A stretch of DNA of 64,000 nt from contig NC_081842.1 of assembly GCF_963259705.1 (NCBI RefSeq), positions 179,121,849 to 179,185,848 on the forward strand, read 5' to 3'. This DNA is from Myotis daubentonii (Eukaryota; Chordata; Mammalia; Chiroptera; Vespertilionidae). Below are positions 53,801 to 64,000 of this stretch, piece by piece. The position numbers were made by a program, and so were the translations under genes. The first letter of the stretch is position 1, and the number at the start of each line of letters is the position of its first letter. Below the pieces are notes generated by a model. The model made no database searches, was not told the origin of the DNA, and saw only the letters and a list, made by a program, of their open reading frames with translations.

Positions 53801-56093
53801 TGTATTTTAAGGGGGCAGAGATGCAACCTGTTGTCATTCTGGATAAGCTCCTGGGAACCTGTCTTAGTTGAAAACAATCAAGCGAGCCCCCGTGCTTCTG
53901 GCAGCAGAGCAAGGAAATGTGTTCAGCATCAGATTTTAATCCAGAACTTGCCATCTCCTAGCTAAGCAATTGTGTGTGAGTTGCTCAACTTCTCTGGCCT
54001 TAATTTCTTATTGTGAGATGAAGATATGTCCTTGCAGGGCCAATGCAAAAGTGAAGCAAATAATGTGTGTCAGGTACCCAGCATGCCTGCCTCAAGCTTG
54101 GTGCTTGGTTAGTGAGAGCCATTAAAATTTTGCATGTGGTTAGCTGCCTCTTCTAAACATCAGTACATTCTGATGGCATCTATCCCAAATGACCTTGGTG
54201 TCCAGCTATTTATGTACTTACTTAAACCGGTGAGGACAGTTTTGATTACAAATAATGGAATCCCATTTTGAATTAATTTAGACCAAAGAAGAAGTGTTGT
54301 GTGTTGCTTATCTGTTGTTGACAATATTAGGTTACCTTATGTCATAGTGGCAAGGGCAAGGGTTTAGTTTGGCTTCAGGACAACTGGAGTCCAAGGCTCA
54401 AACAAAGCCACACCTCTCTTTCTCTCAACTCTGTGTCTTCATTCTCTGTGACCCACTTCCTGAGTGTAGAGGGGAATGGCTGACAATGATTCTTTATGAC
54501 TTAGTTTAAAATTTCAATATCCCAGGCAGGACCAGTCCCTGATTGGCCTAGTATGGGTCAGGTGCTCACCCAGGACTACCCAACTGTAACCATGGTGAGT
54601 GAACCTATGAGAACATATTACCAGCAATTCACATCACAGTTAGAGAGAGAAGGATTACTAGGGAGAAGGCTTCAAACATGGGAGTGAGCTGTTGGGCTGA
54701 AAAACATATATACTAGTCTATATAGATCTCCAATATCTTCCTTTTGAAACTAAGCTTTGTGGGCACCCTAGTGGACAGCTTATCTTTTTGCTTGCTGAGC
54801 TTCTGTTTCCCCTTCCTTTGTCAACAACACCCTCTTTGGCATTGGAGAACTACTCCACCCCTTTCCATATGCTTTGCTGGGAGTGTAACCCATCTTTTCT
54901 AGAATCTACTTTGCCACCAGCTTTTCCATGGTCCCACATTTTGGGCCCAGGTAAGCATCATTCAAGTTGGGTCAATTAGCTATTTCCTGAGTGTTTGGCT
55001 CTTGAGCAGAGTGGCTCATGGATTAGAGAAGAATCCTTCTGTGGGCAGTCTTAAGCCTGTCCATCAGCTCTCCCTACTTGAATCCCTAGAGCTTCATGGC
55101 TCTTGCCCAACCTAAAGTCTGACTGTTCAATTCTATGACCCATTCCAGAGCTTCCTATGTTATCTTCTAGGAAACCCGACTATATGTTTAAATTAGCTGG
55201 AGCTGATTTCTGTTGCAAAGGAAGATGCCCAATAGATGCAGGTGGGGGCTAAACATTATGCACCTTAGTATCCTGCACTGATTCCATCTGGTTCATAAGT
55301 GCTCAGAAAAGGGGTGCTGCACTTGCTAACTGTATATACTCCTTCCTTTTATTTCTCTTCATATCTCCAACCCCTTCCTTCAAAGAGAATTCTAGATCAA
55401 ACCCAATATGTAAAACAGTTAAAAGAGAGGGTGGGCTGCTTAGGTTGAGGAAAGCCCAAACCCTGCAGGTCCGGCCTCTCCTCTGCTGCTATGGGACATG
55501 TAAGGAACTGTAGTGGTCTCGGGGACACCGCTTGGAAACCTTTGGACTGGAAGGTGTCTTGGTCTCCTTTTAGTGCTGAGGTTCTTCGGTTTGACCACAT
55601 GCCAGGTATCTATTGAATCCTGGTGATGTCATCCTCCTTCAACCCAGAATCATCCTCAGCATCTCAAACCTATTCTATTTGGGGTCCCCAAATACACCTT
55701 TCTCTAAAGTAGTATCTCTACTGAAAAGTGTCTGTCAGTCTCCTTCTCAGCTAAATGTTTTATGTGCACTTGTCACTGGGGTATTCATACTATTTGGGGC
55801 ATGCACATGTCATTAAGCATAAGGCAGTCTAGGTTAATTGAAATTGTTATTTTTGGAATTGAAATTATTATTTTTTTCATTAATTGAAGCTGTTCCTCAG
55901 AATAAAACTGTCACATGCTTTGGAGTTCACAGCAGTGGCTCTGAAGACTTAGCACACATTACGAGCACTGGATCTCAAGAAGATTTGGGGTTAGTTCAGC
56001 TCCAGGGGGTTCTAGGAATCTGCACTTATAAAATAGGGGGAAGTAACTTCACTAATATCATCAAGTTTTTATTCTTAAATGGAGGAATATATA
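53801..56093. other. Non-coding stretch with an old repeat
   Basis: 54235-54640 (TACAAATAATGGAATCCCAT, GGCCTAGTATGGGTCAGGTG) is an old mammalian repeat of uncertain name. 55920-56030 may be a MER5-like scrap. The rest shows no gene. Confidence 0.45.
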
Positions 56094-56213
56094 GAGTGTC
56101 CCCCCAAAATGTATACACATTTAACAGCTGATAGCTCAATTGTTGTTTCTTTCTCTTCAGATTAATTGCAATGAATAATTATTTAAAGTGTGTATACATT
56201 TTTTGGGACACCC
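56094..56213. mobile_element. Mariner MITE, 120 bp
   Basis: Inverted ends GAGTGTCCCcccaAAATGTA and TACATTTTTTGGGACACCC are flanked by TA (56092-56093 and 56214-56215). The interior is AT-rich and non-coding. Confidence 0.88.
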
Positions 56214-56489
56214 TAAAGTTATTTGCCTGGTGCATGTCTTCATCCTAAGGATTTGATATGTAAACCATCATTACTTTTAGCTTTGTTTGTGATGTAGTAT
56301 TCAATGGGCTTATCCAATGCTGACTCAAGCAGATGTTGACATCAACAAGCAACCCTAGGGGTGGTATCTCTCAATCTTGTCCACTCCCTGCCTCAACTAT
56401 ATTAGTTTGAGTTCACTGTCATTTCACCTGTGTCATTACCACAGCTCTTCCACAGCTGTTCTCCCTGACTTCGGTCTCCTTGTTTGAGT
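56214..56489. other. Non-coding stretch, nothing recognised
   Basis: No gene or firm repeat. Confidence 0.5.
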
Positions 56490-57030
56490 TCATGCTCAAA
56501 AGAGCAGTCAGAGGTGTTTTACTAAAAATCAAATCTGAGAGTATCACCTTCTGCTGAAAATCCCCCTAGGCCTCCTGTTGCTTTCAGAGTGAAGTCTAAG
56601 CTTCTCACCTGTCCTCCGCGCAGTCTGACTTAAGAGCTCCTAACAGCAACGTTCTCTCTACTGCATCTCTGGTTCAAAATAGTCCAGCCTCCCTACACAA
56701 ACTGTGGGTCCCCCAAGCCTCACACTCACTCCCCTCCCAGGCTTTGCTCCCCCCTCTTTCCTGGCCAAAGGCCCTTCAGGTTTCCTTTTGACTGTTAGTC
56801 CTCTCTGAACCTCTCCCTTGCTCCCCAAAGGCTGGGTTAGGTTCCTTTTTATGTGTTGTCAGGACATCCTACGTTCTACTGTTACAGCACTTCACATACT
56901 ATAGTGAATCATCGGGATACTTTTCTCTGCCCCCTACTAGGTATTGAGCTCCAGGAGTCAGGACTATGACTTCAACACTTTCTAATCTTCAAGGCCCAGC
57001 ACTATGCCTAGCATATAATAAATGCAGATG
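56490..57030 (+). mobile_element. L2 LINE 3' region
   Basis: GAAAATCCCCCTAGGCCTCC, TTCAGAGTGAAGTCTAAGCT, AGTATTGAGCTCCAGGAG-type text and GCCTAGCATATAATAAATGC run in L2 order to the 3' terminus. It is the longest L2 copy here. Confidence 0.8.
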
Positions 57031-57052
57031 GTCAATAAATGCTCTAGAGAAG

Positions 57053-57087
57053 GAGGGAAGGAAGGAAGGAAAGAAGGAAGGAAGGAC
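57053..57087 (+). repeat. (GGAA)n microsatellite
   Basis: About 8 GGAA/GAAG units follow the L2 3' end and probably grew from its tail. Confidence 0.9.
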
Positions 57088-57289
57088 GGACATTTATTTC
57101 AGCTGGACCTTAGACAGTGATGGAAGGTACAGAGACCAGGATCCAGCTCTACAGAGAAAAGAAAGTATAAAAGTTAGGTGGAGTCATGGTCTCAGCAAGA
57201 TGGCTTCATTTGAAGCAGGGCCTCTGTCCTAGAAGACACCCCTGGCATAAGAGAAGGAGCACTGGATTTGAGTAGTAATTCACCATGTC

Positions 57290-57560
57290 AATGTTGCTGT
57301 CACTGAAAGCTCCAGGAGTTTTCAAGCCATTTTATTTTTCTGAATCCTCAGTGTCCTCATCTTTCAAATGGAGCTAATCATAACTATTCCAAGCAGTTGT
57401 TTGGGGGATGAAATCAACTATTTATTTAAAGTGCTTTGCAAATTGCAAAGTTGTGGTTGTCTTTTCTAGGCTGTAAGCTTCTTAAGGGCAGGAGATGTGA
57501 TGAGATTCATCTCTGTTTCCCAGTGCCAGGTACATGGAAAATACTAGATGAAGTTCTGTT
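57290..57560 (+). mobile_element. MIR SINE followed by an L2-like tail
   Basis: CTCAGTGTCCTCATCTTTCA and AAGTGCTTTGCAAATTGCAA are MIR. GGCTGTAAGCTTCTTAAGGG and GTTGAATAAATAAGTG at 57465-57560 look like an L2 3' end. Confidence 0.6.
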
Positions 57561-57839
57561 GAATAAATAAGTGGACTGAATATAAAAGGATGACCGAATG
57601 AGTGAATGGATAGGGACAGTCTGGAGCACTGGGATGCCCAGGCAGGAAAAGACAGAGAGGCTCCATATAGCCTTGTTGGGATGAGTTGCACATACACATT
57701 ACTTTTTCCTCTTCCATGGAACATTCCTTGAAGTGGGAACTGTTTCCTGTCTCCACCACTCCCGGGTGCCTTGCACAGCCTTGGTGTTTAAAAAATGCTT
57801 AGGGACTTGAGGGGAATTGGTTGACCACATTATGATTTT
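57561..57839. other. Non-coding stretch, nothing recognised
   Basis: No gene seen. Confidence 0.5.
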
Positions 57840-57985
57840 CCAAACGTGCAAGGTAAGTATATACCTTCACCCCATTTTATAGACGAAGAAACTGAGGGTC
57901 AGAGATGTTTACATGGACTGCCCAAGATTGTATGGCTATCAAGGCTTAGAACCCAGGATTAGAACCCAAGTCTTCTCACTCTTAA
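57840..57985 (-). mobile_element. MIR SINE
   Basis: Reversed MIR: CCCATTTTATAGACGAAGAA, ACTGAGGGTCAGAGATG and TTAGAACCCAGGATTAGAAC. Confidence 0.75.
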
Positions 57986-57989
57986 TCCT

Positions 57990-59970
57990 CACTCTTCATC
58001 CAGTGCTTTTTCCACCAGAAGGTTCGCCTCTGCCTTCCACCTCTTGGCCCCGCGTCAGCGTGTTTCTGGTGGGAAATGGTGCGTGCATACACCCCGCACA
58101 CTGCGGGCCCTGCAGCCATGGCAGCCGTGTGTTAATGAGCAGTGAAGAACCCCCACAAAGAAGATCCCTCTAATGGGTGTTGATAAATGTTTATAGATGC
58201 TGTCTTGCTTTTAACAAAATGAGATCCACTTTTAAAAAGCATTCCATTGTTTTTAAGCCCTGGGGGCATTTAGAAATGACCATTGCCAACCACCAAAAAT
58301 AAGAAAAAAAATCTTATGTTGCGAGGGCAGGAATGTTCCGCGACCTTCAGCGGTGCCTTCTTCAACAGCCGTCTTTTCGGAGCTTGATCTCACAGGGGAA
58401 CGAACGCCAAAGCACAAAATTGATGGAGTCCTCAGAGCTTTTGTGGTCGCAAATCACAAGACTTTATCAAACAGAGAGGGAAGCTTGCCTTGAAGGGTCA
58501 GAACATACTTTTCAGACATAGCGATGGGAATACAAACAGGCCAATTCAATTTCTTGTGGGGTCATGGTTTGTAGCTTTATTGAATGTGCGACATTGCGTT
58601 TTGAAAGTCCATGGGATGTTTGCACTTCAGAGAATTATTTCCACATCCCATTCGACACCAAGAAATGGGTAATTATTATTTCACTTGGTAGTTATTTATC
58701 ACAGTTTGAATGGAAATAAATTGCTTGAAAGTGAAATCATGCTACATAGTTACCTGCCTGCCCTATTAATCTTTCGTTTAATTTTCTTTATTTTAATGTG
58801 CATACCGATGTTTGCAACCTGTCTCATCTGTCTCCCTCATAATTCTTCCAATGGATTTAAATATGTTAAGAGAAATTATATAAATGGGTTAAAGGAAGGC
58901 TCAGGGTTTGGGAAATGGAGGTTTATCTGAGAGCAGTAATTTATTTCTGAATGGGCTCTCTCACTTCCCGTGGAACAGGAGCATACTGGAAATCAAAAAT
59001 GGATTTTCCTACAATAGACCAGCTAGTTATGGTACAAGTGGTGATGACTGTTTTTTGGGTCCAAGGCTATCCACAATGCCCACTTTAGCAATTTTTCCCC
59101 AGTGATTTCATTTCAACTAATAAAATCCACAAAATAGCACTGCTTTTCTCTTGCTTCAAGGGCATGAAATTGGTCTTCCTCAGCCTGCCTCCCCATTTCT
59201 GGTCCAGTCATCAACACTCTGAAAATCTAAATGAAAGGGCTTGTCTGCTTCTGTTTGACAAATACTCAGTGAGGGCTCACTGTGCTAGACACAGGATATG
59301 AGGCCCTTGTCCTGAGGGGTCACAGTCCAGGAAGGGAGGCCTCTCTGTCACATTTCCCTCTTGGTGCCTGGCATACTGACGTTGGATAGGAGGAGAAGGT
59401 CAATTTTCTTAGAGGTTGTTGGAGAATACTTCTTAGGGAGAGATCTGCTTTATTGGGAATATGTCTAGATAAGCCTTTTTGAAGTAAAAGCTGAACCTTT
59501 AAAGGGTCTGAAGGTGAGAATTGCCCAACCTGGGATGTGGGAGGGATTGGTTGTTGCTCCCAAGTGGGAGTCAAAGTGAGATGGTGAAGGGGCCAAGACA
59601 GGACACCCGGCACGAAGATGCACAGCCTAGTCACTAGGACTCAACCCGACAACGAATGGGGCCATAAGGAAGTTGGACAAAGGGACTGGCTCCACGAAGA
59701 TCAGACACAGGGGCAAAGGTTTGGGAGCATGAGGCAGGCTCCAAACTAGCACAAGGCGGGGGAGGCACTAGCCTCGAGTACTAAGTTTAAGCGGAGGCCA
59801 AGAACTCAGTAATCTAAGAAGTAATGTTTGAATGCAACGTTTTTTAAAAAAAATCACAATTCATGCCAGAAATTCCATGATGAGCATATTATCAAAAATT
59901 GAAATGGTGACAAGATCAGTAACAGTGCTATATGGAGCCATATTGGAGCCGGAGGCAGGAGAGAAAAGCA
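57990..59970. other. Unique-looking non-coding stretch
   Basis: About 2 kb with almost no recognisable repeat (perhaps an old repeat at 59230-59330). 58180-58520 has mixed composition and several CpGs and could be a conserved non-coding segment. No exon is supported. Confidence 0.4.
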
Positions 59971-59974
59971 GTAA

Positions 59975-60195
59975 TGCTGATCTTTTTGTATTGAACTATC
60001 TCACACGTCTTAGTGTTTTTGTAAGTGGTTTTATTGGACCACAGCCAGAGCTTTTGTGTACATTGTCGACGGTTGCCTTTCAGCCACAACATGGAGACAT
60101 GGAGTTTGAGTAGTTGTAACAGGGACTCTGTGGCCCACAAAGCCTAGAGTATTTATTTATACTCAGGTCCTTCACATAAAAGGTTTGCCCACCTC
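59975..60195 (-). mobile_element. hAT-Charlie-type MITE
   Basis: GTAAGTGGTTTTATTGGACC, CTGTGGCCCACAAAGCCTAG and AAAGGTTTGCCCACCTCCTG are in reverse order of the copy at 48416. Confidence 0.65.
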
Positions 60196-60509
60196 CTGGA
60201 CTAGGTCAGTCCAGGGCTTCCTTCTGGTTCACATTTGAAGATTACGTTTTCAGTTGATTTAATTACTTACTTTTGATGCAAGATTGACCCTAGCTGTTGA
60301 GAGTATTTCATTTAATGTTTTGTAAACATTGCATTTTGCATTACATCAGATAAATGTTAATGGAAGGCCTACTGTGTATTAGCTGCCACATGAGGTTGGG
60401 TGGTGGCTTGGTGCACTCAGCCCTGTCTCCCCTTTCCGTTTACTACATTTGTGGGCTGCTCCAGGGTCCATGAGGGCATTCAATCAGTGTTTCTTGAGCT
60501 TCCCTGGAT
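60196..60509. other. Non-coding stretch, nothing recognised
   Basis: No gene seen. Confidence 0.5.
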
Positions 60510-60705
60510 TGATCACCATTGCTTCTCAGCCTGGGTTAGTCCTGTCCCTCTAGGAGGCATCTGGAAATGTGGTTTTGGTGGTTACAGTGACTTTAGTGCA
60601 CAGGGATCAAGGATGCTAAACACCCCATAATATGCGGGATAGTTCCATCCAATGAAGAATTGTCCCTCCCCAAATGGCAGTGAAGTCTCTGAAAAACACT
60701 AAGTA
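60510..60705 (+). mobile_element. MER20 hAT-Charlie MITE
   Basis: GGAGGCATCTGGAAATGTGG, AGGGATCAAGGATGCTAAAC and GAATTGTCCCTCCCCAAATG are the MER20 blocks in plus orientation. Confidence 0.65.
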
Positions 60706-61619
60706 ACCCTCTCTTCCAGTAAGTAAGTCCTATCCTTTGCCTTCATCTAGTGCCAAATTTTGCACCATTTTCCTGAAGTTACAGTAAAATTTTATTTTTG
60801 AATAAGGTTATACCACTTTAATGGAAATGCTGGCTCAGGAAATATGAAAATGACTGGTTGAAATGCTTTGAATGATGCTTACCAGGCTTTTCAGTTATGT
60901 TTTATTGAGTTGTATATATTCTAATTCATTAAATTCATTAAAGAAAAAAGTCTGTGGTAATAAGGTCAACGTTCTATTTTCCATCATTATTCAAAAAACA
61001 TGGATTTTTCTTGTTCTAGTAAAAAAATATATTTTGCTAAACTGACAGCACCCATTTTTCTGGGAAAGTCACAGGAATTGTAACTGAGCCGACACAGTGG
61101 GGAAAGAGCCAGGGTCAGGTGTTAGGGACAAGTAGGAGGGTGCTGGAACCTTCTGGTTTATTTTGGTCAATGGGGAGCATTGGGGGTAGAGGAGAGTGAA
61201 TTGGGGTATTTTTTCCCCTGGTTAGGCTCCTGGCTTGGTGACTTTTAAATCATTCTTCTGTTCCCCACCCTTTTTCACCATCCTCACCCAGTAGAGATGA
61301 AGGCATATCTCGTTCCCCTGCTGTGGCCATTGGGCTGTAGACATTGGCCACCCCTTCAGCCTCCTCATCTGGTGCTTCCACCCCTTGCCTCCTGAACACC
61401 ACCACACTGGCTTCTTGCCGATCCTTCTTCATTTCCTGCTGCTCTAAACCTTGAGGCCTCTATACTCATCTGTCCCGGAGACTCATCTCTCTCCCTACCT
61501 GGTGAACTCCTGCTTAGCCTTAGGAACTTAATGCCAATAGTTTTTCCCCAGGGAAAGCCTCTTGACAAGGATCAGACTCCCGCCACGTGTTTCCAGACCT
61601 CCCGGAACTTCCTCATGTC
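60706..61619. other. Non-coding stretch, possible L2 piece
   Basis: 61400-61610 has L2-like words. Open frames on minus at 61222-61568 overlap one another and show no domain. Confidence 0.4.
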
Positions 61620-62200
61620 ATTATTAGAATTGTGATTAAAGCAGTCGCTTAAAATGAGTGTTTACCTCTATGTTTTCCATTGCAGCCAGGCACCATGTAA
61701 CAATGTTCCCGTCAACAATGGTTGCCACATAGGACAGTCGTCCACTAAGATTAGAACAGAGCTTAAAAATCCTATCACTTAGTGACATCCCAGCATAACA
61801 CCTTACCCAGGTGTTTGTTGTGATTCTGATGTGAACACACATACTGTGCTGACAGTCATGTGAAAGTGTAGCACATACCATTAATTATGTACAGTACATA
61901 ATACTTGATATTGTAATGTGCTGGCTGCAGCCTCAGACATCTTGTGTTTACCTCATCTCTTGATCACATCATTTCTTTTGTGCTTGATTTAATCTCATGC
62001 TGTTTTGTACAGTAACATGCCGTCCAGGCTAACAGCCTTGGAGCAGCAGGCCTCACCACATCGCCTAGGTGTGTAGTGGACTGTACCATCTAGCTTTGTG
62101 CAAGTGCATTCTATGATGTTTGTACAATGACCTCCTAGGGATGCATATTTTTTTTTAGAGTGAGTCCCCATTGTTGAGTAGTGCGTGACTGTCCATGGAA
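61620..62200. mobile_element. TcMar-Tigger element, internally deleted
   Basis: ACAATGGTTGCCACATAGGA, TAGCACATACCATTAATTAT, TACAGTAACATGCCGTCCAG, ATCTAGCTTTGTGCAAGTGC and GTGCGTGACTG are blocks of a Tigger3-like element in order. The termini are decayed and no transposase is readable. Confidence 0.7.
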
Positions 62201-62244
62201 GCTCCATTAGGGCAGGCTTGTGTCTTTCTTATAATAGTCATGAT

Positions 62245-62465
62245 GGTGTAAAGAGCAGACAGCCTGGGTGCCTGTTCAGCTCCAGCACTTACCAGCTGCG
62301 TGATCCTGGGCATGTTATTCTGGGTGCCTCCATTTCCTCACTTGTAAAATTGGGATAAGAACAATACCTACTTCATAGGGTCATTGTGAATATTAAACGT
62401 GGTAATAATAAATGTAAAGTGCTCATTACAGGGCCTGGCACACAAATCTAGCTGTTGCCACTGCA
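62245..62465 (+). mobile_element. MIR SINE, well preserved
   Basis: AGCACTTACCAGCTGCGTGA, CCTCACTTGTAAAATTGGGA and CAGGGCCTGGCACACAAATC. Confidence 0.85.
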
Positions 62466-62519
62466 TTCTCGGTTGGCCATTAATAAATACCTGTAGAATG
62501 TAGAGAGATTAGGAGTAGA

Positions 62520-62604
62520 CTGTGGTACAATATACAGATGGTGGATTATAGAATTGTACACTTGAAACCTATATAATTTTTTATTAACCAATGACACTCC
62601 AATA
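62520..62604 (+). mobile_element. L1 LINE 3' end, split by Helitron
   Basis: ATTGTACACTTGAAACCTAT and AACCAATGACACTCCAAT are a common L1 3' end in bats. The AATAAA-rich tail continues after the Helitron at 63058-63077. Confidence 0.65.
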
Positions 62605-63057
62605 TCCTATCTAATAATAGACAAACATGGCAATTGACCATACCTTCGCTATGCCTCCCATTGGCTAATCAGCACAATATGCAAATTAACTGCCAACAAA
62701 GATGGTGGCTAATTTGCATACTGCAGGCTGGGCGGGACATCCTGTGTGTGACCTGACCCGGGGCAGCCAGGCAGGGCAGCAGCGATCGGCCTGCCCACCT
62801 GGGTGTCCTGTGTGAGACCTGACCTGGGGCAGCGCCCCAACCCCTGTATTGGCCCTGCCGTGTGCGTGACCTGGGGAGGCGGGGCAGGCACCAAGGGATC
62901 AGGCCTGCCATCTGCCACCCGGGGAGTGGGCCTAAGCCAGCAGGTGGTTATCTCCTGAGGGGTTCCAGATTGTGAGAGGGCACAAGTGGGGCTGAGGGAC
63001 ACCCCCCCACTCCCTCTCCCCCGCCAGTGCACAAATTATTGTGCACTGGGCCTCTAG
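62605..63057 (+). mobile_element. HeliBat Helitron, 453 bp
   Basis: The 5' end is TCCTATCTAATAATAGAC after A. The 3' hairpin AGTGCACAA..TTGTGCACT is at 63026-63047, with CTAG at 63054-63057 followed by T. ATTGGCTAATCAGCACAATA and TGCAAATTAACTGCC match the 50621 element, so they are one subfamily. Non-coding. Confidence 0.93.
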
Positions 63058-63078
63058 TATTCAATAAAAAATAAAGTA

Positions 63079-63359
63079 CAGTGGAGCGTTGACTTACGAG
63101 TGTCCCGACTAACGAGTTTTTCGTGATACGAGCCGTCTCTCAGCCTATTTTTTGCTTTGAGTTGCGAGCTAAAATTCGGGTTACGAGCCAGCTTCAGATA
63201 CCCCACCACTAGTTGGCACAGCAAACGTCACAGTGAATGCCACAACATCAGCCCAGCATCACATGTCTCACTAATTCACTTTTTGATTTGACATATGAGT
63301 AATCTGAGTTATGAGCTCCATCACGGAACGAATTAAACTCGTAAGTCAAGGCCTCACTG
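63079..63359. mobile_element. Tigger/pogo-like MITE, 281 bp
   Basis: Inverted ends CAGTGgaGCgTTGACTTACG and CGTAAGTCAAGGCCTCACTG are flanked by TA (63077-63078 and 63360-63361). Repeated TACGAG/GCGAGC words occur inside. Non-coding. Confidence 0.85.
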
Positions 63360-63361
63360 TA

Positions 63362-64000
63362 TAGATTGTGGGACAGAGCTAAGGTGAGGCCTGCCTACTT
63401 CAGGGTAGTCTCTGTGGTTTGACAGATAGTCCCAGATTTACCTGACAAGGGAAACTAGGTAGGGGTTGTGTTCTGTAATGTTCCATAAACATGATGGTGT
63501 CTCAGCAGTGAGAATCCTGGCTGGTCTCTCCTGGAGGGGAATGATGGATCCATTGTTTGGACAGGGGTACCGGTCACCTGTCTGTGGGTATAGCCTTAGC
63601 CCCCTTCACATCTGATATAAAGCAGCCTTGCAGTAAACGCAGCAGAGATGTTCGGGCTGTTTGCTGTCTAGACAGAAGTAACTTGGGCAATGTTTGAAGA
63701 CCACACATTCTTTTTATGGTATGCATCTGCCGTGACTAGAAATCAGGATACCTAGTTTCTGGGTGTGTATCCTGGTGGAAGTGTCCAACTATCTGAATTT
63801 GTGGTTTCCTCATTTATTAGGAAGGAAGAAAAACACAGTATCATTGGTTTATTGATTACTTTTATACAGTGTCTAATGACCTCATTAACAAATATGTAAA
63901 TAAGTGAATGCATGCACATGCACACACACATACGCGCACACACACATTCTCACAGCTGAAATAGCTGTTACAAAGAACATGCATTAAATCTCATCTGCAT
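63362..64000. other. Non-coding stretch, (CA)n patch
   Basis: A short interrupted CA run lies at 63915-63947. No gene seen up to the window end. Confidence 0.55.

Overview
This window is nuclear DNA of a placental mammal, and almost certainly of a vesper bat (family Vespertilionidae). No host protein-coding gene, RNA gene or CpG-island promoter can be supported. The lineage call rests on repeats read directly in the sequence. Six Helitrons have the HeliBat layout: a TCCTATctAATA-type start, a GTGCAC..GTGCAC hairpin and a CTAG end, inserted between A and T. Four tRNA-derived SINEs are of the bat Ves type. Three are hAT elements of the SPIN (Space Invaders) family. There are also Tc1/mariner elements. 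Older mammal-wide repeats (MIR, L2, L1, MER5, MER20, MLT1A, Tigger) make up the ancient background. The window is best read as intergenic or intronic sequence.

Layout. 0-4.9 kb: AAAGG pentanucleotide array, a hAT element inside a MIR, and a SPIN. 4.9-8.5 kb: a dense DNA-transposon cluster (Tigger MITE, Tc1-like element with a broken DD36E transposase, a 1.1-kb Helitron with an internal tandem array, a second Tigger, a short hAT). 8.5-20 kb: sparse, with a Ves SINE, an L1 split by a SPIN, L2 and MIR, MER20 and a TCCCC array. 20-36 kb: a SPIN, an MLT1A LTR, many MIRs, a small Helitron, a Ves SINE and a rearranged L1. 36.9-40.3 kb: a Helitron whose central palindrome carries an 80-bp segment matching sequence 2.4 kb downstream, a mariner MITE, a fresh L1 insertion and an unusual ancient repeat. 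42-50 kb: two Ves SINEs, a truncated Helitron and a solo retroviral LTR with a 6-bp target duplication. 50.3-51.9 kb: two Helitrons 5'-end to 5'-end splitting an L2. 52-62 kb: mostly old repeats, with a mariner MITE and a Tigger. 62.6-63.4 kb: a Helitron in an L1 tail, followed by a Tigger-like MITE.

Nothing here forms an operon or pathway. The content is a record of successive transposon invasions, and nesting orders several of them (for example L1 before SPIN at 12.5 kb, L2 before Helitrons at 50 kb). The only long coding relics are a 235-codon transposase fragment missing its N-terminal region and two catalytic residues, and a short L1 ORF2 C-terminal fragment. No functional new biological system is visible. 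The most unusual observation is the 80-bp insertion in the loop of the Helitron palindrome near 37.4 kb. Repeat family names come from recall of consensus sequences, not from a database search, and boundaries without a stated target duplication are approximate.
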